64,000 nucleotides of DNA from Lepturacanthus savala (GCA_030544235.1 CM060465.1:27474988-27538987), one strand, 5' to 3'; positions 27,101 through 38,828 are shown, counted from the first letter of the stretch. The notes: generated from the letters alone by a model not told the origin. Made by a program: numbers and translations.

Positions 27101-30100
27101 ACCAAAAATAATTCAGCTTTAATCAGAGGTGGAAGGAGAAGTCAGATGTTTTACTTAACCATGGTATTATCAACAAACAGTACTTTCGAGTGTTAAATTC
27201 ATTAGACGTGACTAGACGAAATATATTCATCAACAATGTGTTTGATGACGAAGACGAGACAAAGTCAGTGCTCTTAAACACTGACTGTGACAAAGTTAAT
27301 ACGTGTTTTTCATTCAAGTTCACGTTCATGAATGTATTTCTGTCAATATCAGACCAGGCTCCATTAGCAATGTAGCATTCCTTATCATTCAACAAGAAGT
27401 AGACTAAAATATTAATAAACAAAAAATGGAATTCAGTTTACTAAATATGACTAAAACTATTAAGGGCAACTGACACAAGACAAGCGACAAGCAAAGAAAA
27501 TGAACACCACAGTTAAGTGAATGTACTTGGTTACATTTCAAATGTGAGTTTAATAAACCGTGTGTGTTGTGGGGGTGTTGATGGTGTTAGTCTTGAACCC
27601 CAGTGGTGAAATCAAATGTCACATAAATGACACTTTAGAGAAAATCCAAATTGTATGTTGCAGATAATCAAATGTTACAGGAAACCACTGGTTATTTTAG
27701 AGGGAACCCTGTGTTTTTACCGCATGTTCTCAGACACACAGCGGTGTCCTTATGATTCACCTTTTGGCTCTTTGTCTATCAGGTGGACCTGGGGACGAGG
27801 CCGCAGGTGAGGAGAAGGGAGCCGCTGTCTGCAGAGGAATGGACCAAACATCAGGATCAGGAGGGAAGGATGCTCAACGTCCCACACCTCAAACACATCA
27901 TCTTCAAAGGGGCATGTTGGATTTCTTATTATTCATCTCTGTCTGTTATGTTCACATGAAGTCGGGTCAGGTTAGACAGTATCTAAAAATACACCTTTAG
28001 CGTAACAGTTTCCAGGACTTGAATTACAACTGATTCCAAGCCATCCTTACCCCATGTGATGTCCTGCATGATGTAAAACTCCATGACGCAGCATGCTGTC
28101 ATCCCCTCTGATCATCAGGGGCTCATCATGTGTGCTCTGTTCTTGTGAATCTGCAGGGACTCTGTCACGCGGTGAGGAAAGAGGCATGGAAGTTTCTGCT
28201 GGGATATTTTCCCTGGAGCAGCACACTGGAGGAGAGGAAAGTCCTGCAGAGAACCAAAACGTATGACATCCTGACTGAATTCCACCATTTCAGACCATCA
28301 CAAGTTTATGTGTTTGAACATTGGAAAAAACATTATGAAATGTGCAAAAACGGTGCAGCAGTAGTGCTAAAATGAGCCAGTTATTTTCATTATCCATCAA
28401 ACCAGAATGCTAAATATTTTCTGGTTCATTTGCTCAAACATATACTTTCACCTTATAATTTGACACTGGTAAATTTAGTATTGTTTTATAACATTTTGAG
28501 GCTTGACTGATTTATCTGAAAAACACAGAGTTGTAAATCGTTTCGGTTCATGTTGATCTGAAGTGTTTCTTCTCATGTTCTTAGTGATGAATACTTCAGG
28601 ATGAAGCTGCAGTGGAAGTCAGTGAGTGAAGAACAAGAGAGGAGAAACTCCAGACTGAGAGACTACAGGAGCCTGATCGGTGAGGCTGAATCCAGGATTG
28701 ACTTCACATTTTCCTAGAAACTGCAGAGTAATTGATTTTTCTGGTTAATATTTTTTACGGAGAGTGAAGCTAGCTGTGCTTAGGAAGCCATCAGGGAAGA
28801 TGTTGACAGGTCTTGTGTTACATCTGTTTAAATTTGTTCCATATCAGGTTGTGGAATGAACAATGCATTTCTGAGCACCATAAATAAACCATTAATTGTC
28901 GACACGTTATAATAATAATCTGTAATCCTGCAGAAAAAGACGTGAACCGAACAGACAGAACAAACCGCTTCTACGAAGGCATCGATAACCCCGGCCTGGT
29001 TCTCCTCCATGACATCCTGATGACGTACTGCATGTTCGACTTCGACCTCGGTGAGGCGCGATATTCTTCTATTGCGTATTGTTATATATTATGTTTTCAT
29101 TGATGATAGTTATCATGATTCCACATAATCCATCAACATGTTTAAAAGCAGGGATGCCCCGATACCAGTACTGGGAACGAGCACCGATACTTGATGCAAA
29201 TGTAAATTATGTCCAGCAAAAATCTCGAGAGGAGCTACAAAATCTACCCCTTGCAACACAGGCAACTTAATTAAACATTTGAAATCCCACCACGGCACAG
29301 AGCATAGGCAATTTGCTCATAACGCAGACAAAAGACCACCAGCTTTGCAAGGGATGTTTGCTAAGAGGGAGAAAATGTCCAGAGACAACTCACAAGCGGT
29401 AAAAATCACAGATGCTCTTGCCAAATATGTTGCCCTGGATGAGCAGCCACTGTACATGGTCGATAATTTTGGATTCCAGTATCTTGAGATGCTCAGCCAC
29501 AACACTGTTGGATTTTGATTGAATGTTTTAGTTAATTTTGAAGTTAAGTACGTGGCAAAGCTGTTAAAAACATAGACGCATAAAGTGACCTTTTTACGTT
29601 TTTTGTTTTGTGTGGCAGTGACATGTTTAATGAACTATTGCTGAATATCTGCACTGAGTATATGACAAGGTTTTATTTATATCTTACAGTATGTGTAGCC
29701 ATTTTTACAAAAGCACTAATGTTGAATATCAATACATGATAATATGTTAGGTTTGTGTTCGAACTGCAGTAAAACCAGTCACCAATGTACAAGAAAAAAA
29801 TACTGAGGAATGTTGTTCGAGTAACAGATAATATCTATAAAAATAAAAGAAATTCAAAGTAACTATGTCTAATGGCATAAGTACTTGGTATCAGTGATTG
29901 CTCGAATGGAAGTACTCATTTTGGAAATAAGTGGTATCGGTGCATCCCTGTTTAGGAGCCTCAATTGTGTTGTTTGAGCTGTATGTGAATGTTCTGTGCT
30001 CAGGTTACGTTCAGGGGATGAGCGACCTGCTCTCACCGATTCTCTACGTGATGGAGAACGAGGTGGACGCCTTCTGGTGTTTTGTCTCCTTCATGGATCA

Positions 30101-32718
30101 AATGGTGAGTCACGGTTTTGCATCTTTTAATGATTCATTAACTGGAAGCACACTGTCATTTAATGAGAGGAAGAGGTGTGTTCCTTATTGCCCTCTACAT
30201 ATAGACCCATTTCAATAGTAAAAAATACAACACCATGGAATACCATTACAGATAACTGATTCTTCTTGGCAGAATCTGATACCATGACCAATTATTATAA
30301 TATTACAAATATAAAACTGTGACAAGATTGATAACTTCTATCGCTTTTGTGTTCTTTTTTGTTTTGCAGCATCAGAACTTTGAGGAGCAGATGCAGGGCA
30401 TGAAGACTCAGCTGATCCAGCTTAGCACTCTGCTCAGACTGCTGGACTTGTCCTTCTGGAACTACCTCGGTATGAAAAACCTCCCCAAGCAATCAGCCAA
30501 TTAACCTATTTTTCAGTTTTCCCCCTTTAAATGATAATAAATATGGAATACTATCTATTATTATGTAGGTTATGTACTTAAAACTTTCATCAAAAGAGAT
30601 CTACATCTCTAAATCAGAAGTGTCAGAATCAATTTATATTACTGTTACTAAGCAGATATTGATGGAATATAAAAAAATATAATATATATATATATAATAA
30701 TTTATTCAAAACTTTAAAAAAGACCAACCTGACCCAAATCAGGAAAATAAACTACAACTGCAAACTGCAAAGTTCAGTGATTAATAAGATAAGAGTTCAA
30801 AAATCACACTCTGGATCATTACAGAACATGAAGAATAAATAATCGTACAAATGCTCAAATCTAAATTAAATATCAAAATAGTTATTAGCTGTAGCCCTAC
30901 TACCGATATTAAAATAAACTATTTGTATATTGTATTGATGATGTGACTATTAATGATATATATTGACACTGTAACATTGTGTTTTACTGCTAATAAAAAA
31001 CCCTTTTACTGTTGTAGCTGAGGTTTTCTCATGAAATACATGCATAAAACTCAATTATTCCCATGTATCAAGGGGTTTTGGATTATAACAGGTTAATGTA
31101 TTTGTCCCCAAATGGCAGTTGGTTGTGGAGTAAAACATATATTCCATTTCTGCCTAGTCTGTTCTGCTTGATGCTTCTAAATGTACATTTAAACTAATGT
31201 AGAACACAAATGTTTTTTGCTGTCTATCCATAAGTCGGAAGTTAAATGCAGCCTTATTCTGACCACGCTGTTTTCCTTGCAGAGTCTCAGGATTCAGGTT
31301 ATCTGTATTTCTGTTTCCGCTGGTTGTTGATCAGATTCAAGCGGGAGCTCAGCTTCCAGGACGTTCTGCGGTTCTGGGAGGTGAGTTTAGCGTTCGATCT
31401 GGAGCCATGGTCATGATTGAAAATGTATATATATGTATGTATCTTGTATCAGGCTTTAGATGCACACACAAAACACAGATGCCTTGAACTGGATATCCGC
31501 TGGCTCCACTTGAAGACCAGAAATACTGGTGTTTGCAAATTGGATCGATTCATGAGATTTTTATTGACAAAAAGAAAAAACATAGGAAGTGGCCAGCCTT
31601 ATCCTTCATCACCTCTCCATCACAGTTATTGCGTGCCGCTGTTCTGTTGCGTAACGCTGACCTCCGTGTCCTCCCAGGTGATGTGGACGGATTTGCCCTG
31701 TCAAAACTTCCACCTGCTAGTCTGCTGTGCCATCCTCGACTCCGAAAAACAGAAAATCATGGAGGAGAAATATGGCTTCAATGAAATCCTCAAGGTAAAA
31801 GTGATGCTGACCTTACTGTGGAGGCAACTGCAGCCGTGTTGTTTGTTGTTGTTTGTCCACCTCCGGAATGTTCTTTTCCAACTTTATAATCCAGTAAATT
31901 GTTACCAGTCTGTATAGAACTGCTCTAATGACATTTTATTTAAAATGTTACAAATTTATCTTCAAGCTGGCAGGAAGGAACTAAATATAAAATACACTTA
32001 AATACTAAAAGCTGTCATTAAAAGCAAATTAACCTTTTTTTGTTACAGCACATTAATGAGCTCTCCATGAAATTGGATATTGAAGAAATTCTTCAGAAAT
32101 CAGAAGGGATCTGTCTGCAGATAAAGGGTTGTAAGGTACGTCCAACTGAACTCAATACTTATTTTTCTCAAAAAGTGTTTTGGGAATTTTTTGTATTTTG
32201 AGATTAATTGATTGCCTGAGAAAAATAGTTGAATGTTTTAGTTATTTTTTCTCACTGTTTCTTTTTATAATATAAACAGTTTTTATTGATTAATATGAGA
32301 GATATAGTAATGATCATGAAGTATTTATGCATATTTTGGGATTTTAACAGGAGACAAATATGACAGAAATGTTTTTTAATGCAAAAAAACGCAAAAGTTT
32401 TTAGTTTGTTTTTTATATTAGTGAAGTATGCTTTTTTTTTGTTAGTATTGTAACTTTTTACCAAACCTATTGGAAGTGTTTTAGTTTTATTTGGTTCGGT
32501 TAAATCTGTAACAGAGTTCTTTTTGTCTCTCTCAGGACTTGCCAAATTCTATAAGTGACATCTTGGGTTTCGACAGAGAAGCTGGCAGCTCTAACCTGAC
32601 AGATTCGGATTCGCCTCCGCCGGTCCGAGCGACGCGCCGGCAGGACGCCTGTTCTAACGGCCACGGACACTTGAGAGAAAACTCTCACAACAGCTGCAAA
32701 GTTGCCTTCATATCCTAG
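21135..32718 (+). CDS. tbc1d15: TBC1 domain family member 15 (Rab GTPase-activating protein)
   Basis: TBC1D15 is a Rab GAP, reported to act on Rab7 and to work with Fis1 at mitochondria (family knowledge). Seventeen exons join in frame to 658 aa, close to the human length: 21135-21158, 22945-23046, 23754-23828, 24355-24493, 24753-24960, 26561-26663, 26887-27081, 27783-27911, 28157-28260, 28585-28679, 28934-29050, 30004-30104, 30370-30469, 31283-31380, 31678-31794, 32049-32135, 32536-32718. The N-terminal half is the family's own domain. The TBC domain covers about residues 320-560. The arginine-finger motif IEKDVNR (about 391-397) is in exon 11 and the glutamine finger YVQGM (about 432-436) is in exon 12, so both catalytic residues are present. 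The tail is Ser/Pro-rich. The start MAADCAPK follows CGTC and is the first ATG after the promoter. The intron after exon 8 begins with GC rather than GT. Introns carry Tc1-like (23185-23550, 25656-26081) and hAT (29149-29950) elements. Confidence 0.97.
23122..23640. mobile_element. hAT-type MITE fragment interrupted by a Tc1-like element
   Basis: AGGGCTGCAGCTAATTAC at 23122, with AATTAATCTGCAGATT after it, is the start of a common fish MITE. The sequence after 23551 (AAGGTGACCTCTTCGTATGT) looks like its continuation. The Tc1-like element sits between. Family recognition is from memory of fish repeats. Confidence 0.5.
23185..23550. mobile_element. Non-autonomous Tc1-like element
   Basis: The left end has CATTCAAAAGTTTGGGGTCA. 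The right end, reverse-complemented, reads GTCAAACTTGGGTCACTTAG, so the ends form an imperfect terminal inverted repeat. There is no transposase frame. It lies in tbc1d15 intron 2. Confidence 0.75.
25656..26081. mobile_element. Internally deleted Tc1-like transposon
   Basis: TACAGGTACTGGTCATACAA at the left matches, inverted, the right end (TACAGGTGCTGATCATATAA on the minus strand). On the minus strand a short MGKTADLTVVKKTT stretch remains, probably the transposase N-terminus; the rest is missing. It lies in tbc1d15 intron 5 and is flanked by TA. Confidence 0.8.
26234..26265. repeat. Perfect 13-bp inverted repeat with 6-base loop
   Basis: Left arm CGTTCTAGAGGGC (26234-26246) and right arm GCCCTCTAGAACG (26253-26265) are exact reverse complements separated by TCAAAT. 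It lies in tbc1d15 intron 5, about 150 bases after the Tc1-like element. Probably a repeat end. Confidence 0.8.
29149..29950 (+). mobile_element. hAT-family transposon remnant (ZBED-type), with intact ends
   Basis: The ends are CAGGGATGCCCCGATACC (29149) and GGTATCGGTGCATCCCTG (29933-29950), an inverted repeat matching at 17 of 18 bases. The flanking 8-mers TTTAAAAG and TTTAGGAG agree at 6 of 8, the target-duplication length of hAT elements. Inside is a broken coding remnant (about 29265-29518, with LIKHLKSHHGTEH and MFAKREKMSRDNS) typical of the region after the BED finger in ZBED-like hAT transposases. The rest is lost, so it is not autonomous. It sits in tbc1d15 intron 11. Confidence 0.85.
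30690..31090. repeat. Dispersed repeat, copy in tbc1d15 intron 13
   Basis: Shares ordered blocks with 61060-61560, such as GCTCAAATCTAAATTA, AACATTGTGTTTTACT and GTTGTAGCTGAG. An inverted short piece lies near 63500-63600. Class unknown; no coding frame. Confidence 0.7.
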
Positions 32719-33183
32719 TGAACAGCAGAGACTGAGTCCGTGACGCCGGCAGGACGCCCCGTCGTCCCGCTACCCCCTCCCCAAGAAGAGAGAAGAAGAA
32801 TGTAAAAAGGATTTAAGGATTATTGAGAATCTTATTTTTGTAACTTCTTGTATCATATTGTCTCTTTCACTCTAAAAGTCATTCCTTCTCTCTTGCTAAA
32901 GATGTTTTCTAAGATGGGCAGCGCATCGTATTGTGATCTGTAATATGTGTATTTTTTTTTCTCCTCATTGTCTGATGCTGGACTGAGAAATCTCCCACCA
33001 CACCAGCTCCCTATTATTTGTTTGGCTGCTAACAGCGTATATATATCTATATATTCTTTGGATTTAATCTGACAAACATCTCCATCGCCCGGTGTGCCAC
33101 GGATCAAACTATAACCTCTTATTCCATAACCTCCACTCAGTATTAATCAGTAAATATAAAATAGGTTGTTCCATGCACAGTGG

Positions 33184-33241
33184 AATAAAAGATGGTGTTC
33201 ATGTGGCCGCTGGAAAATAGTTTTCCCTGATGTGTAATAAA
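33184..33241 (+). promoter_or_regulatory. tbc1d15 polyadenylation signals
   Basis: Two AATAAA hexamers lie at 33184-33189 and 33236-33241, about 470-520 bases after the tbc1d15 stop codon. They are the likely end of its 3' UTR. Which one is used cannot be told. Confidence 0.55.
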
Positions 33242-33521
33242 AAAAATGTTAATTTTGTGTTTTTATATTGTGATGCTTACGAACCCAAACAGGTCATATT
33301 TAAAGAAATATTCAGGCATGTTGGGGAAATATGTTTATACGCTAAATAGGAAGAAAACAACAGATTAAAGTTAAAGAATAATTCCAAATTTATTTTCTTA
33401 TATCTTAAATACACCTAATTTATGATCATTGTAACTCTTAATACTACGTGTGAGTTAAGGCAACGTTTGTGATTCGTAGTTTGTATAGTTATAATTCTTC
33501 AGATTTTCGAGGGTTTGGTGT

Positions 33522-33551
33522 CACCTGTGGTTACCGTGGTAACCGCAGGTG
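33522..33551. promoter_or_regulatory. RFX X-box-type palindrome flanked by E-boxes
   Basis: The arms 33522-33535 and 33538-33551 are reverse complements at 13 of 14 positions around a 2-base centre. The core GTTACCGTGGTAAC is a symmetric X-box of the kind bound by RFX factors. CACCTG and CAGGTG at the outer edges are ZEB-type E-boxes. It lies just after tbc1d15 and about 5.5 kb upstream of tph2. Function is inferred. Confidence 0.5.
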
Positions 33552-34879
33552 TGATTTAGCGCTACAGTAAACACTGGAGCAGCTACTGCTTTAGAAATCC
33601 ATCAGCAGAGCAGCTGGTGTTTCTGATGAAAGGTGTAGTTCTGATAAAGAAACCTGTCAATACTAGCAACAACCTGGAAAAGAAATGTTAACCATAATGT
33701 AAAAAAAATGTGAAAGATCATAACTTCAATGTGGAACTATTCTATTGAGTCAGAAAAACAAAAGTTTATTTCCCAGCATTCCAGAATATTTCTTTAGGCA
33801 AACACAGGCACTTTTTTTTTTAATCAAACCTCTTGCTCTGCTTTGTCTCGATCTGATGAGAATCCAGTTTTATTCCAAAGTGAGGTGACAGATGTGACAT
33901 CTGACAACATCTGGAGCCTTTTAATTATCCAATCAGGAGTATGAGGCACCAGAAACAATCTGTGGATTTGGAGCGTTTGGGAATGAAACTGGTTCTGTCC
34001 ACAGCTTTAATGAGAGAGCATTTTTACTTTGATTTCCTCTTGCGATGCATTTGCTGCAGGTTTGTGATTTCAGCTCTTTTCATGTAATCGATTAAAGACT
34101 TTGGGCAATAAAATGATTTCAGGAGCATTTTTACCTGTCGTGGTCAACAATGTGCAATCTCTGTAGTCCAATAATCAATGTTTAAATATATTTTATTAAC
34201 AATAAGTCAAATGACCATGCATGTGTATATAAAAGGTGTCTCACCTCTCCGGTTTTAGCTCCAGTTTCTTTTTTGGTGGCACATTTCCTGTCTCTGCTGA
34301 TTTGTGATAAACCCATTGTACATTACCTGTCCAGCAGCAAATACAGTGAGTAACCAGCTGGTGAAAATTAGCAACTAGAGTTAATGTTATTGCAGGCATA
34401 GTACAAACATTACAGGTATATTACCCAAACATCACCAGATGCTAACATATGGAAATACTTGTTAGGCTAGCTTAGCTTGTAATGCTAAGCTAACATGCTA
34501 CAAAAATTTTGAATTGACAAACCAGCGGGTATAGAAAAAAACTGAGTGAAAATGCCTGAAATGTGTAACATCCTTCCAAACATAGTTTAAGTCAATTGAA
34601 TTGCTAGCCAGGTTCTTCTAATGTGCATATGCTAGTATGCTAGTAGCATGTCAATTATCAATAATCAAAGTTTATTTTCAGTCAAAAATCCAATAACTAA
34701 AAGTGATAACTACAAAGATCTATCAAATAAAGAAATATATAACTTGATGGAGTCCATCCTATCGACAAATTATGGGATTAGGTCCATTTAGAGAACTGAA
34801 GTATACCTGAGTAAAATAAAAAAATAAGCAATAAAGTAGATTCCCACTGACAGTTTCCAGAGGACACTGGAAGGTTTTG

Positions 34880-35000
34880 TACACTGGCCCTTTATATAAT
34901 GTATATATTATAAAGCCCCTCAGCTCAGCCTCTGTCTGAAACAGGCCTTTTTATCTCCTGTCTCTTTAAGGGCCCCCTCCTGATCAGCCTTGCCTTGTTT
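34880..35000 (+). repeat. Dispersed repeat, copy 1 (paralogue at 48330-48425)
   Basis: CTCAGCTCAGCCTCTGTCTG followed by AAACAGG, then a C-rich stretch and TTCTGATTGGT-like sequence, recur in the same order at 48330-48425. No coding potential; class unknown. Confidence 0.65.
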
Positions 35001-35339
35001 TGATTGGTGGTTTCAGGAAAGCTGGCACAACAGACTTCCAGCTATGGAAGTTATGGAAGCTATGCTACGTCAAATTCTCAAATACATCCATACAAGTTTA
35101 AGGTGAAATATGATCCAAAATATTCAGGTGCAAAATGTAACAACCTATGGAAAAACCTTCGCAAAAGTCTTAGCCACCGTTGTTCGTGTGCAAAATATAA
35201 AGAAAACATTGCAATTGTTCAACATTGATCAGAACAGGTTGGAAGAGAAGTGCAAGAGAAAGATCTATTGGCATCAGCTCCCAGCAGATTTTTCATTAAA
35301 ATCTAAAAAGTGATTTTATTTCATTCATGTATTTGTGCA

Positions 35340-35760
35340 CAAATGTCACGGCTGCAGGTGTTGACTCCGAATGTCAACTTCAGTTGGCTTTCAAGTGTGT
35401 GACGGACATCACCTCCAGTCCTCCTCCTCCTCCTCTTCCTCTTCTTCCTTTGATGGGAGACATTTGGCGTAAAAAGGCGCAGGAGACGGAGTAAGGTATC
35501 ACCTGCGATCAGCTCATAAAGCCGCATCTCAGCCAGAACAAAAGCAGCCGCAGCTTCTCCTGCGTCTCTGTGCTCTTTTCATTTCCTGCGTGGCAGGAAA
35601 TTGGCTGAGCAGAAGGCCGATAGCGCCGCGTCTTTATCAGCCGGACATCGCTCCGTCTCTCTGTTTCTCCTTTTTTTTTTATTGAAGCGGAGCCGCTTTG
35701 TGTGAGGGACCGATGCGTGAAGCCGTCATTCACGCAGCTCAGTGGACCGAGGGTGGATCA
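35340..35760. promoter_or_regulatory. CpG-rich block upstream of tph2, possible regulatory element
   Basis: In an otherwise AT-rich spacer this stretch is rich in CG dinucleotides (GCGCCGCGTC, CCGGACATCGC). It also has a CCTCCT tract and a perfect inverted repeat ATTTCCTGC-GTG-GCAGGAAAT at 35581-35601. It lies about 3.3 kb upstream of tph2. It could be a distal promoter, an enhancer or an unknown exon. Confidence 0.35.
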
Positions 35761-36024
35761 ACAGTGCAGGCAAACAAAGAACAAGAAACAGTCTCTGATT
35801 TATTTAAACTATATATAGACGCATTCAGAGAAAATGAGGCGAAGAAACCACAGGCCTGTTCATCAAGAACAGAATATTAAAGACAAAAGTACAGATTCAC
35901 ATAATTTACAAATACTGAATCGAGAAATATGCAAACTTGGAGTATATAGTATAGTATATTTTTACTGTTGTAGGGTCGTTATATCCACAATACTGATCAA
36001 GATTTATCAAAAGACTTATTGTTT

Positions 36025-36334
36025 GGGGCGACACGGTGGAGCAGGGGTTAGCGCTGTTGCCTCACAGCAAGAAGGTCGCAGGTTCAAGACCTCCTTGGTC
36101 CTGGGTCTGGGACCTTTCTGTGTGGAGTTTGCATGTTCTCCCCGTGTCTGCGTGGGTTTTCACCGGGTACTCCGGCTTCCTCCCACAGTCCAAAAACATG
36201 CTGAGGTTAATTGGTGTGTGTGCCCTATGATTGGCTGGCAACCATCTGGGGTGTATCCCTGCCTTGCGCCAGGATCAGCTCCAGCAGACCCCTGTGACCC
36301 TAATGAGGAATAAGCAGGTATAGAAAATGTCTTA
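36025..36334 (+). repeat. SINE-like dispersed repeat, copy A
   Basis: Starts GGGGCGACACGGTGGAGCAG and includes a B-box-like GGTTCAAGACC and CACAGTCCAAAAACATGC. It is nearly identical to 51296-51518 over about 190 bases, so the two copies are recent. The 3' part (GGGGTGTATCCCTGCCTTGC) is present here only. Confidence 0.8.
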
Positions 36335-36691
36335 TTGTTTGAATATTTTGCATAATCATCAATAGTCATTTTATAATGATATTGATAACTGGTATTATGA
36401 CAATGACAATAAAGTATTAAATTGAATTTAATTGAATTAAGGTATTTAGTCATTTGATATTTGACTGTTTGGCTGTTTTTGCCACTAACCTGAAGTATAA
36501 ATTCTATACGAGGAGAGAAGAAGAGATGAGATGAGAGGAGAGAAGTTACCACAGACTGGTTTTCCAGGAGCTACAAGCTACAAGCACCTGAACCCCAAAG
36601 GAGTCCTGAGATTTACTGATAACACCCAAAACTTTAATTAAGAATTAATGTTATGAGCCAAATTTTAACACTAAAATATGCAATTTAAACA

Positions 36692-36873
<182 letters not shown>

Positions 36874-37334
36874 GTCTGTGATGACATCATAGTTTCCTGA
36901 TCTCTTCATCTCCTCAGCAGACGTCTGTTTCAACCAAGGCAACACATGGACACGGCTGAATGTTAGTGTCATAATTAATAGTGACATTACTAGGATGTGG
37001 ATGGAAACAAAACTAAACACTCCCAATCATCAAGGTACAATTGAAAACAGCTGATTAAAAGGAGTGAAATCAAACATTTAAATAAAAAATAAGAACAATC
37101 AGAAATTCAAATTAAATTAAATTGATTTAAATATTTGTTTTTAAAATGAAATAAAAATAAGCAATATATAATTTAATATTTAATATTTTTTACAGTTGAT
37201 TAAAAACGAGAACAAAGTTACAGAGCAGTGCTAAAAAGGAAAATAAATAAACAATAGATAAATTTCAACTTTTTAATCTGAATTGAATTACATCTTGTAA
37301 TTGCATGTAAATAAAAGGAAATTATATTATAGCT

Positions 37335-37710
37335 ACTTCCCTTCTTTTTTGTGGCCTATTCGGCCTAAGGTTTATACAAACAGATTTTATTATTTTTGCA
37401 TAACTTCATTTTCAAGTGTTTTTTGCTGCCCTGCTAATTAGCCTAGAATAACCTGCCTGTTATTTTAGCCCAAGGTCTAAATAAACTGATTATGTCATTT
37501 TTTGCATAAGTTCATTCTCACATGTGTATTTTGCTGCCTTGTTCAGCCAGTTCAGTTATTCTAGCCCGAGGATTACCAGCTACAGCAGTCTGTTCAGAAA
37601 ACTACATCACATTCCTTTAAAACCTGGAGAAGAAAAGAGTTATAAAATAATGTTTAAATCATTGTTCAATGTCGATACAATTGCAATATATTTCCCAGCC
37701 CTAGATCAGG
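37335..37710 (+). repeat. Dispersed repeat, copy 1 (paralogue at 40300-40555)
   Basis: Blocks such as AAGGTTTATA, TTTTTGCATAACTTCATT and GTCTGTTCA recur in order at 40300-40555. Inside this copy the GCATAA-TTCATT unit is itself duplicated (about 37380-37440 and 37480-37545). No coding frame. Confidence 0.65.
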
Positions 37711-37963
37711 TTGATTTTATGCTTCAAAAATATACAAATTATTCTGATGAGACACAGTGTGACTGATTTACATTTGATTGTAAAACCAAGTTGCTCTGGT
37801 TGGTTCTTCTGATGATCGATGAGATGTTCAGCAGACAATGTGAATTCATGTTTTCAGTGTCTGTGCAGGGCCCATATGGTTTTATACAAGAGACACAACT
37901 ATAAGAACCATTACTTTAAATGCTTGCATAGGTAAAGTAAATGTCAGTAATGTTCATTTACAG

Positions 37964-38673
37964 CATATGTGTCAAACCCAAGGCCTGGGGGCCAAATCTG
38001 GCCCGCCACCTCATTTTCTGTCTCTCAAGAACTTGCACAGACTTGTGTGATTTATTGAGAGATGGGAAAGCGTATAAATGTTTGAACTTAACGGAGACAC
38101 AATGGTCATGTCTTTGTACGACTTTGTTAACTCCAAAATCTTTGGCTCAATTGGCCGTGAAGGTTGCTTAAAAACAGGAAAGTTTCTGTTTTTCTTTATT
38201 TTCCTTTGTTGAAGTACATCTGTCATTACTTTCTTGTACTTTCTATTCTTTATTATTTAGCATAGCAACAGAAAACCATAGATTCCAATCTTTGAAAAAA
38301 CCATTAAATCAATAAAACTGTTAATAATAGTTATCAGCATATTCTTTTATGAGTCTTTAGATATCTGTGATGTTTTTACATGTTTTGCCGCAGCATTTTT
38401 AATAATTAGATGCAACAACAATATAACATATTATATGATAATATAATATAATATTTCTGCATCAGCATATTTCTAAATTCTGTTTAAAAAACTTAGCAAA
38501 TTGTCACCAGCACTATTATGAGTGGAGAGGCAATTCTCTAATATAATAAACTTTAATAATAATAATAATAATAATACATAGATGCATATACTGTATATGA
38601 TCTTTACAACTGGCCCTTTGAGGGAAACCAGAACGCTGATGTGGCCTGGGATGAAATGAGTTTGACTCCCCTG
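37964..38673. mobile_element. hAT-like non-autonomous element just upstream of tph2
   Basis: The left end is CATATGTGTCAAACCCAAGG. The right end, reverse-complemented, begins CAGGGGAGTCAAACTCA, an imperfect inverted repeat of the type seen in many fish hAT elements. The flanking 8-mers ATTTACAG and TTCTACAG agree at 6 of 8. There is no transposase. It ends about 290 bases before the upstream tph2 ATG. Confidence 0.65.
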
Positions 38674-38719
38674 TTCTACAGTAACTCAGCAGCAGAGGAG
38701 TATAGAAGCATCAGAAGCT

Positions 38720-38726
38720 GCTCTCT

Positions 38727-38807
<81 letters not shown>
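38720..38807. repeat. (CT)n microsatellite
   Basis: CT/GA dinucleotide tract of about 88 bp, directly upstream of the TATA-like sequence of tph2. GA-rich tracts near promoters can affect chromatin, but that is not shown here. Confidence 0.95.
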
Positions 38808-38809
<2 letters not shown>

Positions 38810-38828
38810 CACCCCCTCCCCCGGGTCA

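Noticed and set aside
31417..31917. 166-codon plus-strand open frame as a gene
   Set aside because: It contains tbc1d15 exon 15 (31678-31794) read in or out of frame with flanking intron; not independent.
36036..36230. Open frame of about 60 codons repeated at 51307-51540
   Set aside because: The identical translation only reflects the two near-identical SINE-like copies; not a protein family.
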